From Terriglobia bacterium (GTDB lineage: Bacteria; Acidobacteriota; Terriglobia; UBA7540): a stretch of DNA of 6,072 nucleotides. The stretch lies in assembly GCA_030040515.1 (NCBI GenBank), contig JASHTO010000503.1, forward strand, positions 1-6,072, given 5' to 3'. Numbering within the stretch: position 1 is the stretch's first letter; each line of letters starts with the position of its first letter. The notes under the pieces are model-generated. The model was not told the origin of the DNA, made no database searches, and saw nothing but the letters and a program-made list of their open reading frames with translations. This document shows, in pieces, positions 1 through 6,072 of this stretch. Position numbers and translations under genes: made by a program.

Positions 1-2739
1 GGGGTGTCTTCATCTCCTATTTTCCAGTCATCATTCCGGAAGAACAGCCAGGATTGGACGGTCGTGCGCGGTTCCGCGGCGCTGGACTCATCGGTCGAGC
101 ACGAGAACAGTTCTTCCCTGCGCGTTGAGCGCGGCGCGGACTCAGAGGACGCGTGCATTCGCCTTGCATCTGTTTCGCTGATACTCGGCAAGGCTTACGA
201 ACTAAGCGGCTGGGTGCGTACGGAAGGCCTGGAGGTGCACGACCTCAGCCGCACGCCCATCGCCTCCGGCGCGACGCTCACCATGGCGTCCATGCCCTTT
301 GACGTTCACTCCGCTTCGGTGGGCGGCACCGAGCCTTGGACGCACCTCGACCTCCGCTTCATCGCCAGCCGCACGGACGACGCGATCCTCCTCACCGTGG
401 GCAATGGCGGGTCATTCAGCGGCAAAGCATGGTTTGAGGGAATTCAACTTGACGAGACCTCTTCGGGTGACGACTGGCCCGTCCGCGACGCTGTCCAAAC
501 CTTTGGCCCTGCCTACCGCTACCCGGCCGCAGGGTGGATCTATCTCCACATCGAAGGGCAGCCCTACGAGCGCGGATACCAGCACGGGCACCTGATGGCG
601 CACGAAATTCCGGAATACCTCGATCGCTGCGCCGCCGAACTCGGCGACAAGGAGCATTGGAGTAATTACCGCACCACCGCTGACGCTCTATTCCTGCGGG
701 GCTTCGACCAGGAAATTCTTGAAGAGATGCGCGGCATCGCTGATGGCGCCTCGGACGCCGGCGCGCGCTGGCTAGACCGACGCATCGACCTTACTGACAT
801 CCTGGTGGCTAACGTCACGGTGGAGATGGGCGAACTCGCCTCCGCCGTCAGCGTTACGCCTTCGGGCCTCGAGGACTTGAACCTCATCAAGCCTCCCTAC
901 ACTGAGGGCAGGAGCCTGGACCATTGCAGCGCCTTCGCAGCCACCGGCCCCGCGACTCGCGACGGTAAAATGGTGGTTGGACACGTTACCTGGTGGCCGC
1001 TGAATCTCGCCGAGCAAACCAACGTGTGGCTGGACATCAAACCTGCTTCCGGCCATCGCGTGCTGATTCAAAGCTATCCGGGCGGCATCGAGAGCGGCAC
1101 GGACTGGTACCAGAACGACGCTGGCATCGTCCTCACCGAAACCACCATTAACCAGACGCCCTTCAACATCCACGGCACGCCGGTGGCTTACCGCGCCCGC
1201 ATGGCTGCGCAGTACGGCGGCAACATCGATGAGGTGGTGCACTACCTCGGCACGCGCAATAACGGCCTATATACCAATGAGTGGATTATCGGTGATGCGA
1301 GGACCAACGAAATTGCTATGTACGACCTCGGCACCAACCACACCCGCCTTTGGCGCAGCTCGAAGAACGAATGGTTTGAGAACACTCCCGGCTTTTACTG
1401 GGGCGATAACAATGCCAAGGACCTGAGCGTCCGGCTTGAGGACTATCCCGACCCGCACGGCGTTGCGGGCTTCATTCCCTACGTCGACGGCCCCCGCGAC
1501 CTCGCCTGGCAGGAACTTTACCGGAAATACCGCGGGAGGATCGACGAGCAGTTTGGGTTTCTGGCGTTCCGAACTGCACCGCTGGTGAGCAGCAGCACCA
1601 TGGACGCCAAGGTGGCGACCAGCGACATGGCATCGCACATGATGGTGTGGGCGGCCATTGGCAAGCCCGATCAAATCGAGCGCCTGTCGCAAAAATGGGA
1701 TTCCCCCATGGACGAAGGTTTATATCCATCTGGATATTATTTCTTCCAGGTAGAACCTACCCCGACGTTACGCGCAGCCATACAGGGAAAGGCACAGCTC
1801 AGCGCCGCACTGGACCCCCAGGCGACCCAGGTTGAGGATGGTCCTGACCCACCATCCTACGAAGGCCGCCTGTGGAAAGGCTGGATTCTGCCCGCTTCCG
1901 ACGCGGACGATTGGTTTGTCGCCGGCTCGGCCGTCTATCGTTACGCGCTTCAGTCCAAAAATCCGGACGAGAAGCTGAACGCCGAGCGCGCCCTGTGGCG
2001 AGGCTTCAAGCTGACCCCGGAAACGCCGGCAAATCGTTTCCGCCGCGAGCAGACCAAGGGTGTGCTTTTCCTCGACGCGCTGCGACGCAAAATGGGCGAC
2101 GACCGGTTCTTCAAACTGATGGATGCCTATTTTGCGGCAAACACCACCAAGACTGTAACCGCACAATCATTTCTTGCCCAGGCCGGCGTCAGCGAGGACC
2201 CCATTGATCCGCCGGACGGGCCCGCCTACCTCGCCAACGAAATCAACCGCCGCCTGGCTTCCGCCGTGATTGTCTACGGCACGCTCCGTGAGGCCGGCGC
2301 CAACCGCTATGCCGCGGAGCAGTTGCAAAGCCGCTTCCTGAATCGCCTCGAAAGCCAGGTGCCAATTTACAAGGACTTCGAAGCTACGGACGACCTGCTT
2401 CGCCACCGCGATGTGGTGTTTGTGGGCCGCCCGGAGGCAAACTCGGCGCTGGCTCTTTGGTCTGAAAAGCTCGGGCTGAAATATGACGGAGCGGCCTTCA
2501 CGATCGACGGCAAAGTCCACGCCTCCGAGCGTGAAGGCTTGATTCTGGCCGCACAGAACCCGCTCGACGCCGCGCACATGGTGCTGATCGTGGCGGGCAA
2601 CGACGCCCTGAGCACCGTGAAGACTCAAAGGGTGGACCTTACCCCAGATGAATATGTGATTGTTCGCGACGGCGAGAGCCCGATTGCCGGTTTCATTCAG
2701 CACAGCACCGCTCTCGCCGGAAACGCCGAACATCCCTGA
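1..2739 (+). CDS. Phospholipase-B-like / C45-type Ntn-hydrolase with extra N- and C-terminal domains (5' end outside window)
   Basis: The reading frame is open to the left edge. The first possible start inside is GTG at 4, but only three bases precede it and the protein begins inside what looks like a beta-sandwich domain, so the true start and any signal peptide probably lie upstream. Numbering from GTG 4 gives 911 residues. Residues ~8-150 resemble a carbohydrate-binding-module-like jelly roll (W18, SSSLRVERG, AYELSGWVRTEG, KAWFEGIQLDE). Residues ~175-560 match the phospholipase-B-like/C45 family: PYERGYQHGHL (188-198), then DHCSAF with Cys308 as the expected nucleophile freed by autoproteolysis, then GHVTW (326-330), corresponding to the SHxTW motif of PLBD proteins. 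Family members hydrolyse amide or ester bonds. Residues ~640-735 resemble the end of M1 aminopeptidases (KGVLFLDALRRKMGDDRFF) but no HExxH is present. Residues ~745-900 form another alpha/beta domain. Substrate is unknown; location is probably exported (inferred). It converges on msrA. Confidence 0.8.
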   Translation, partial: GVSSSPIFQSSFRKNSQDWTVVRGSAALDSSVEHENSSSLRVERGADSEDACIRLASVSLILGKAYELSGWVRTEGLEVHDLSRTPIASGATLTMASMPFDVHSASVGGTEPWTHLDLRFIASRTDDAILLTVGNGGSFSGKAWFEGIQLDETSSGDDWPVRDAVQTFGPAYRYPAAGWIYLHIEGQPYERGYQHGHLMAHEIPEYLDRCAAELGDKEHWSNYRTTADALFLRGFDQEILEEMRGIADGASDAGARWLDRRIDLTDILVANVTVEMGELASAVSVTPSGLEDLNLIKPPYTEGRSLDHCSAFAATGPATRDGKMVVGHVTWWPLNLAEQTNVWLDIKPASGHRVLIQSYPGGIESGTDWYQNDAGIVLTETTINQTPFNIHGTPVAYRARMAAQYGGNIDEVVHYLGTRNNGLYTNEWIIGDARTNEIAMYDLGTNHTRLWRSSKNEWFENTPGFYWGDNNAKDLSVRLEDYPDPHGVAGFIPYVDGPRDLAWQELYRKYRGRIDEQFGFLAFRTAPLVSSSTMDAKVATSDMASHMMVWAAIGKPDQIERLSQKWDSPMDEGLYPSGYYFFQVEPTPTLRAAIQGKAQLSAALDPQATQVEDGPDPPSYEGRLWKGWILPASDADDWFVAGSAVYRYALQSKNPDEKLNAERALWRGFKLTPETPANRFRREQTKGVLFLDALRRKMGDDRFFKLMDAYFAANTTKTVTAQSFLAQAGVSEDPIDPPDGPAYLANEINRRLASAVIVYGTLREAGANRYAAEQLQSRFLNRLESQVPIYKDFEATDDLLRHRDVVFVGRPEANSALALWSEKLGLKYDGAAFTIDGKVHASEREGLILAAQNPLDAAHMVLIVAGNDALSTVKTQRVDLTPDEYVIVRDGESPIAGFIQHSTALAGNAEHP

Positions 2740-2785
2740 CCGGCAAGCCATCACCGGTTGGGGGACAGGAAGTTGAGAATGCGCC
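2740..2785. other. Convergent intergenic gap between the large hydrolase gene and msrA
   Basis: These 46 bases lie between the TGA of the plus-strand hydrolase gene and the stop codon of the minus-strand msrA. A weak inverted repeat (ACCGG at 2739-2743 with CCGGT at 2754-2758, 10-base loop) is present, but it has no T-run on either side, so no intrinsic terminator can be supported here. Transcripts from the two sides may overlap at their 3' ends. Confidence 0.5.
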
Positions 2786-3463
2786 CTAAGGCTTATACAG
2801 CCCGGGGAATTCCTTCTTCAGCGCGTGCAGCTTGGGGAGGTCGTTGTAAATGATGTAGGGATTATCGAGATTTTGCGCCAGATAATCCTGATGGTATTCC
2901 TCAGCGGAGTAGAAATGGTTGAGCGGAACCACCTGGGTAACGATGGGGCCGGAGAAAACTCCGGCCTTGTTTAGTTGTTGAATGTAATCGAGCGCGATCT
3001 GCTTCTGGGCATCATCGGCGTAGAAGATCACGGAACGGTACTGCGTTCCCACGTCCGGACCCTGGCGGTTCAACTGCGTGGGATCGGTGGCGACGGAGAA
3101 GAAGATCCGCAACAACTGGGCGAATGAAACTTTCGAAGGGTCGAAGATGACTTTTACGGACTCGGCATGGCCGGTACGCCCCGTGCTGACCTCTTCATAT
3201 TCCGCCGTCGAAGCTGCTCCACCGGAATAGCCCGAGACAACCTGCTTCACGCCCCGCACGTGCCGGAATACCGCATCGACGCCCCAGAAGCATCCACCCG
3301 CAAGGACCGCAGTTTCCTTGCCGGAAGTTGCTGCCAGAGGATCGGCGCCCGCGTATTCGGGAACCTGGCCGCGGAGACTGCTGCAAGCCAGGGACGCGAG
3401 GGCGAGGAATAGGACGCACCCTCGCGCACCGCATGGCAAACGATAGGTCCGAAAGACAGTCAT
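2786..3463 (-). CDS. msrA: Exported peptide-methionine (S)-S-oxide reductase MsrA, single catalytic Cys type
   Basis: This enzyme reduces methionine-S-sulfoxide in oxidised proteins back to methionine. The 225-residue protein has the MsrA signature GCFWG at 57-61 with catalytic Cys58, GYSGG at 78-82, YEEVSTGRTGHAE at 89-101 (ending in the conserved active-site Glu), GTQYRS at 139-144, and HFYSAEEYHQDYL near 183-195. Residues 1-27 form a signal sequence: a basic start with Arg5, Arg8 and Arg15, then hydrophobic VLFLALASLAC. Cys27 could be a lipidation site, but Ser at -3 makes the lipobox poor. The mature part therefore probably acts in the periplasm or at the membrane. There is no Cys after Cys58, so the usual C-terminal resolving cysteines are missing. 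The ATG at 3463 is chosen because GAGGTG precedes it. An in-frame ATG at 3541 would add 26 residues before the signal peptide and overlap the permease gene. The gene lies 52 bases after the permease stop and may be co-transcribed with it. Confidence 0.95.
   Translation of the reverse strand: MTVFRTYRLPCGARGCVLFLALASLACSSLRGQVPEYAGADPLAATSGKETAVLAGGCFWGVDAVFRHVRGVKQVVSGYSGGAASTAEYEEVSTGRTGHAESVKVIFDPSKVSFAQLLRIFFSVATDPTQLNRQGPDVGTQYRSVIFYADDAQKQIALDYIQQLNKAGVFSGPIVTQVVPLNHFYSAEEYHQDYLAQNLDNPYIIYNDLPKLHALKKEFPGLYKP
2947..2980 (+). terminator. Perfect 8-bp GC hairpin with T-rich tail inside msrA (possible antisense-side terminator)
   Basis: GGCCGGAG (2947-2954), loop AAAA, then CTCCGGCC (2959-2966) form a perfect stem. 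On the plus strand it is followed by a T-rich stretch at 2967-2980 (9 T of 14, interrupted by G and A). It sits about 207 bases past the stop of the plus-strand hydrolase gene and is oriented to stop read-through transcripts from it. The tail is imperfect, and the stem also encodes msrA codons (AGVFSGP), so it may be only a coding coincidence. The same stem would form in msrA mRNA but has no U-run there. Confidence 0.3.
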
Positions 3464-3468
3464 GATCG

Positions 3469-3474
3469 CACCTC
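3469..3474 (-). promoter_or_regulatory. Ribosome binding site deciding the msrA start
   Basis: On the minus strand GAGGTG lies 5 bases before the ATG at 3463 (core GAGG spaced by 7). This supports the shorter MsrA that begins directly with its signal peptide, and argues against the in-frame ATG at 3541. Confidence 0.7.
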
Positions 3475-3515
3475 GAAATAGGGTACTCCAATCCACAATG
3501 GCCGTCGCTCCACAC

Positions 3516-5384
3516 TCAAACCGTGAGATGCCACGGAACACTGACGAGGATCATCTTCTGGCTCCCTTTGGCCAATAGCCGGGCGCGGAGCAATTCGGCG
3601 CGTTGATTGTGCAGAACATAGTGATACCAATGGTTTTCCACCAACTCCGGAATCAGGACCGCCACCTGTCGGTCCGGGTGGCGGTGTTCCAGATCTAAAA
3701 TGTATTCGACAATCGGGGTGATGACGAAGCGATAAGGGGACGGCAGCACCACGAGGCGCGGCGTCGGCCGGTCCGCCGGATTTGTTGGGGCGGGGACATA
3801 GCGGTTCCAGGTTTCATGAACATTGTCCGCATCCTTATCGCAGGCAACGTGGACGACTTCGACGTCGCTGGACATCGCCAGGGCGATGCGCAGGGCCTTT
3901 TGGGTGACGCGGTTCCAGAAGAGTATGGGGACCACCACCATCGGCCGCTGAAGGTTGCTCAAATCCAGCGGCGGGTCCTGCGCAATCTCCTCTTCAACCT
4001 GGCGATAATGCCTGCGAACCGCGACCATGACCAACATGAGGGTGGGAATCAGCAGCACCGTCATCCAGGCCCCTTCCACAAATTTGGCAACTGCCACCAC
4101 CAGGACGGTTGTGGCGGTGGCAAAGGCGCCGAGTCCGTTCACGAAGATGCTGCGGTGCGATCCTTTCCCGCCCTTGCGAATCCAGTGCGCCACCATGCCG
4201 GCTTGCGACAGCGTGAACGCCAGGAAAGCACCGACCGCATACAGCGGAATCAGCCGGTCAGTAACTCCGCCGAACAGGATCAGCAATGCTCCGCACAAGA
4301 GGGCCAGCACGCCGATTCCCTGCGTATACACCAGACGCCTGCCGCGGGTGACGAATCCGTGGGGAAGAAAGCGGTCCTCGGCCACGGCGCGGCACAAGCG
4401 CGGGAAGTCCGCAAACGCCGTGTTGGCCGAAAGCGCCAGCACCAGAAGCACGGAGCCCATGGTGAAATAGTAAAAGGCGCCGGGCCCGATCACCGCCAAG
4501 GTCAGGAGGGAAAGGACGCTTTGATATCCGGCCTGCCCCGGGTTGGTGGCGCCGATCTTGTAGGAGCTGACCAGATAGGCGATCCCCACCAGCATGACGA
4601 TGAGAATCGCAATGATGGCGGTCAGGGCGCGCTGCGCGGACTTCACCACCGGCTCGCGGAAGGCTTGCACGCCGTTGCTCACCGCCTCCACGCCGGTCAT
4701 GGCCGTACAGCCGCTGGAGAAGGCCTTCAGCAAGAGCCAGGGGCCAGCCACCGCCGCGGTCAGGGGCAAAACCGGCGGAGCAACCACGGGCACGGGATGG
4801 CCACCCGTCGCCAGCATCTTCACCATGCCGAGCAGGATGGTAAAGAGCAGAGTCCCAATGAACGCGTAGGTGGGGAGGATGAACACCGCGCCCGTTTCGC
4901 GAACACCGCGCAGATTCACCAGCGTGATAATCACCAGGATCAGGAGACAAATCATCAGCGTGTGCGGCTCGAGCGACGGCACAGCGGAAACTAGCGCGCC
5001 GACGCCGGCAGAAATCCCCACCGCCGCGGTCAGAATGTAATCGATCATCAGCGCAGCGGCCGCCAGCAGCCCAGCAAAGGTGCCCAAATTCTCACGAGCT
5101 ACGGTGTAGGACCCACCGCCGGAGGGATATGCCTCGATGGTCTGGCGGTAAGAGAAGTAGACGATGGCAAGGAGAATGACAATGCAGGTGGTGATGGGAA
5201 CAATGTAGGCAATTCCCGCCGCGGCCAGCGGAATCATCAGGGTGAGCGCCGCCTCCGGTCCGTAGGCGGCGGAGCTAAGGGCGTCAAGGCCAAAGACGGA
5301 GAGGCCGCCGACGGCGCCCAGCTTCTCTCCCGCTTCTTCGGAGGAGCGGAGAGGCTTGCCGAACAGAAGGTCGGAAATTGTCAT
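3516..5384 (-). CDS. APC-superfamily permease of the KimA type, probable K+ uptake transporter
   Basis: This 622-residue inner-membrane protein has about 12 hydrophobic segments between residues ~28 and 457, followed by a cytosolic domain at ~480-620. Start and length fit B. subtilis KimA (about 607 aa), a proton-coupled K+ importer. The start GKPLRSSEEAGEKLG followed by FGLDALSSAAYGPEAAL matches the KimA/APC start. Asp34 and Tyr41 align with KimA Asp36/Tyr43, and Thr230 and Glu233 in SGCTAMTGVEAVSNG fit its Thr230/Glu233 (reported K+ ligands, from memory). Thr119 fits Thr121, but Gly123 stands where KimA has Ser125. TM2-TM3 carries the conserved YPSGGGSY (86-93). The C-terminal domain begins MVVVPILFWNRVTQKALRIA and has a universal-stress-protein-like alpha/beta pattern, as in KimA. 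Many databases would call this simply an amino acid permease; APC membership is certain, K+ as substrate is inference. The start lies 9 bases after the small upstream gene, with which it is probably coupled. No c-di-AMP riboswitch is seen directly upstream. Confidence 0.88.
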   Translation of the reverse strand: MTISDLLFGKPLRSSEEAGEKLGAVGGLSVFGLDALSSAAYGPEAALTLMIPLAAAGIAYIVPITTCIVILLAIVYFSYRQTIEAYPSGGGSYTVARENLGTFAGLLAAAALMIDYILTAAVGISAGVGALVSAVPSLEPHTLMICLLILVIITLVNLRGVRETGAVFILPTYAFIGTLLFTILLGMVKMLATGGHPVPVVAPPVLPLTAAVAGPWLLLKAFSSGCTAMTGVEAVSNGVQAFREPVVKSAQRALTAIIAILIVMLVGIAYLVSSYKIGATNPGQAGYQSVLSLLTLAVIGPGAFYYFTMGSVLLVLALSANTAFADFPRLCRAVAEDRFLPHGFVTRGRRLVYTQGIGVLALLCGALLILFGGVTDRLIPLYAVGAFLAFTLSQAGMVAHWIRKGGKGSHRSIFVNGLGAFATATTVLVVAVAKFVEGAWMTVLLIPTLMLVMVAVRRHYRQVEEEIAQDPPLDLSNLQRPMVVVPILFWNRVTQKALRIALAMSSDVEVVHVACDKDADNVHETWNRYVPAPTNPADRPTPRLVVLPSPYRFVITPIVEYILDLEHRHPDRQVAVLIPELVENHWYHYVLHNQRAELLRARLLAKGSQKMILVSVPWHLTV

Positions 5385-5390
5385 CAGCCA

Positions 5391-5395
5391 TCCTC
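5391..5395 (-). promoter_or_regulatory. Ribosome binding site of the permease, overlapping the upstream stop codon
   Basis: On the minus strand GAGGA lies 6 bases before the permease ATG at 5384. Its first two bases are the last two of the TGA stop (5396-5394) of the 86-residue upstream gene. Ribosomes finishing that gene arrive on this site, which suggests translational coupling. Confidence 0.65.
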
Positions 5396-5654
5396 AGTAT
5401 TCGGTCAGAGCGCCGTCTTGCACGTCCAGATCGATGCGCATGATCCATTCATACTTAACCAGCCGGGATTCGAAGAACTTCTCCAGGGTGAGCTGGTCCG
5501 GCGCTTCGATTTCCGTCAGCAGCCGGCCGCCAATCTGGCTGGCGAGGCAGCGTCGTACCTTAACCTCCCGGGTATTCACAATATTGAGCATCAACTCTCT
5601 CAAAGCTTGCTTGGTAAGGCAAGCCGTGGTGTGGGCGGAAAAATAGAGAGGCAT
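5394..5654 (-). CDS. Small conserved-looking protein of unknown function, 86 residues
   Basis: I do not recognise the family. The 86-residue soluble protein has no signal peptide and no membrane segment. Its pattern is a short strand at the start (MPLYFSAHTTAC), a helix (LTKQALRELMLNI), a strand pair (VKVRRCLASQIGGRLLTEIEA), a second helix (DQLTLEKFFESRLV) and a last strand (YEWIMRIDLDVQDG). This beta-alpha-beta-beta-alpha-beta order suggests a ferredoxin-like fold of the kind seen in small dimeric alpha/beta-barrel or DUF4242-like proteins. Cys12, Cys36 and His8 are present but form no known metal motif. It is a real gene by context: AGGAG sits 7 bases before its ATG, 10 bases separate it from the SDR stop, and 9 bases separate it from the permease start. 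It may be an accessory of the permease or the SDR, which is inference only. Confidence 0.8.
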   Translation of the reverse strand: MPLYFSAHTTACLTKQALRELMLNIVNTREVKVRRCLASQIGGRLLTEIEAPDQLTLEKFFESRLVKYEWIMRIDLDVQDGALTEY

Positions 5655-5661
5655 GAGTGAT

Positions 5662-5666
5662 CTCCT
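5662..5666 (-). promoter_or_regulatory. Ribosome binding site of the small gene, overlapping the SDR stop codon
   Basis: On the minus strand AGGAG is placed 7 bases before the ATG at 5654. Its first two bases belong to the TAG stop (5667-5665) of the SDR gene, the same stop/Shine-Dalgarno overlap seen at the next junction. Confidence 0.7.
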
Positions 5667-6072
5667 ACTTTATCCCCAGTCGCCTGACGATCAAGGCGTC
5701 GCGCCAGCGGTCCGGCAGAGCGCGGAAGAACTTGATTTGAAGGCCCGATTGGTTGCCCACCACATACCTTGTGCGCGGGCGACGGGCGGTGAGCGCGTGG
5801 ACCACGGCTTTCACCACCACGTCGGTGGGTGCTCCTCTGGCGGCCTCCGCTTCAATGCCTTGGCGGAACGCGCGCAGAGCCGGTCCATACAACTGAAGGG
5901 CCTCGGCAGGAAGCTGCTCCCGGAGGGCGTCCGCGGCGGCCATGGCTTTGCTCACGATGGGAGTCTGAATGAATCCCGGCTCAACAATCGAGACGTGAAT
6001 CTTCCACGGGCGCAGTTCCAGGCGCAGCGAGTCCGTGAGCGCTTCGAGTGTGAACTTGGAAGCGGAATACGC
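5665..6072 (-). CDS. Short-chain dehydrogenase/reductase, C-terminal part (5' end outside window)
   Basis: The frame is open from the right edge, giving the last 135 residues. An internal GTG at 5955 is not the start, because the reading frame continues upstream with classical SDR sequence. The fragment begins AYSASKFTLEALTDSLRLEL, which contains the catalytic YxxxK motif (Tyr2 and Lys6 of the fragment), followed by VSIVEPGFIQTPI (28-40), the conserved PG stretch after strand 6. Its end (RTRYVVGNQSGLQIKFFRALPDRWRDALIVRRLG) is typical of classical SDRs of about 270-290 residues. The Rossmann glycine motif and the catalytic Ser are beyond the window. It would catalyse an NAD(P)-dependent oxidation or reduction of an unidentified substrate in the cytoplasm. 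It is the first visible gene of the minus-strand cluster. Confidence 0.92.
   Translation of the reverse strand, partial: AYSASKFTLEALTDSLRLELRPWKIHVSIVEPGFIQTPIVSKAMAAADALREQLPAEALQLYGPALRAFRQGIEAEAARGAPTDVVVKAVVHALTARRPRTRYVVGNQSGLQIKFFRALPDRWRDALIVRRLGIK

Noticed and set aside
1722..1737. AT-rich palindrome ATATCCA-TC-TGGATAT in the large hydrolase gene
   Set aside because: The 2-base loop is too short for a stable hairpin, and the stretch encodes LYPSGYYFF in frame. No regulatory role can be supported.
2167..2754. Minus-strand open frame of 195 codons across the end of the large hydrolase gene
   Set aside because: It is antisense to a clear coding region and has no recognisable motif or convincing ribosome binding site.
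2739..2758. Inverted repeat ACCGG...CCGGT as a bidirectional terminator in the convergent gap
   Set aside because: The stem has only 5 bp with a 10-base loop and no T-run on either strand.
3464..3515. Separate promoter in front of msrA
   Set aside because: In the 52-base gap I found no pair of -35 and -10 like hexamers with suitable spacing, so an independent promoter cannot be claimed.
3464..3541. Longer MsrA start (ATG at 3541) adding 26 residues
   Set aside because: It would place residues in front of a clear signal peptide and overlap the permease end. GAGGTG supports the ATG at 3463.
4881..4911. Direct repeat GAACACCGCGC, two copies 20 bases apart
   Set aside because: It lies within permease coding sequence and is explained by codon composition (Val-Arg/Ala-Val-Phe codons); no further copies were seen.
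4258..4950. Minus-strand open frame of 230 codons in another frame of the permease gene
   Set aside because: It is a frame shadow rich in Arg, Gly, Ala and Pro, with no membrane or domain pattern.
3816..4994. Long plus-strand open frame of 392 codons antisense to the permease
   Set aside because: Its product is full of His, Gln, Gly and Arg without domain pattern, as expected for the reverse strand of a GC-rich membrane protein gene. The minus-strand permease is unambiguous.

Overview
The window is GC-rich, gene-dense bacterial chromosome with no sign of mobile DNA. The protein families point to an acidobacterium-like organism: an exported MsrA with one catalytic cysteine, a KimA-type APC permease, and a large phospholipase-B-like hydrolase with extra domains. 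This assignment is inferred from family resemblance, since no marker gene is present.

Layout. The left 45% is one long plus-strand gene, open at the window's left edge and ending at 2739. It encodes a multidomain protein: a beta-sandwich, possibly carbohydrate-binding N-terminus, a phospholipase-B-like/C45 N-terminal-nucleophile hydrolase core with a DHCSAF cysteine, a segment resembling the C-terminal tail of M1 aminopeptidases but without a zinc site, and a last alpha/beta domain. A 46-base convergent gap (2740-2785) separates it from a minus-strand cluster that runs to the right edge.

The minus-strand cluster, in transcription order, is: the 3' part of a short-chain dehydrogenase (SDR; entering at 6072, ending 5665), an 86-residue protein of unknown function (5654-5394), a KimA-like potassium or amino-acid permease with a cytosolic C-terminal domain (5384-3516), and an exported methionine sulfoxide reductase A (3463-2786). 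The first three are separated by only 9-10 bases, and in both junctions the upstream stop codon overlaps the Shine-Dalgarno sequence of the next gene. They are therefore very probably co-transcribed and translationally coupled. msrA follows after 52 bases with its own Shine-Dalgarno and could share the transcript.

How the genes may work together is inference. The permease would take up K+ (or an amino acid), the small protein could be an accessory to it or to the SDR, and MsrA would repair oxidised methionines in exported proteins. Nothing in the window links the large hydrolase to the cluster except convergence. No tRNA, rRNA, CRISPR array, insertion sequence or riboswitch was recognised. 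The one notable non-coding structure is a perfect 8-bp GC hairpin with a T-rich plus-strand tail inside msrA. It could end plus-strand transcripts reading through from the large gene.
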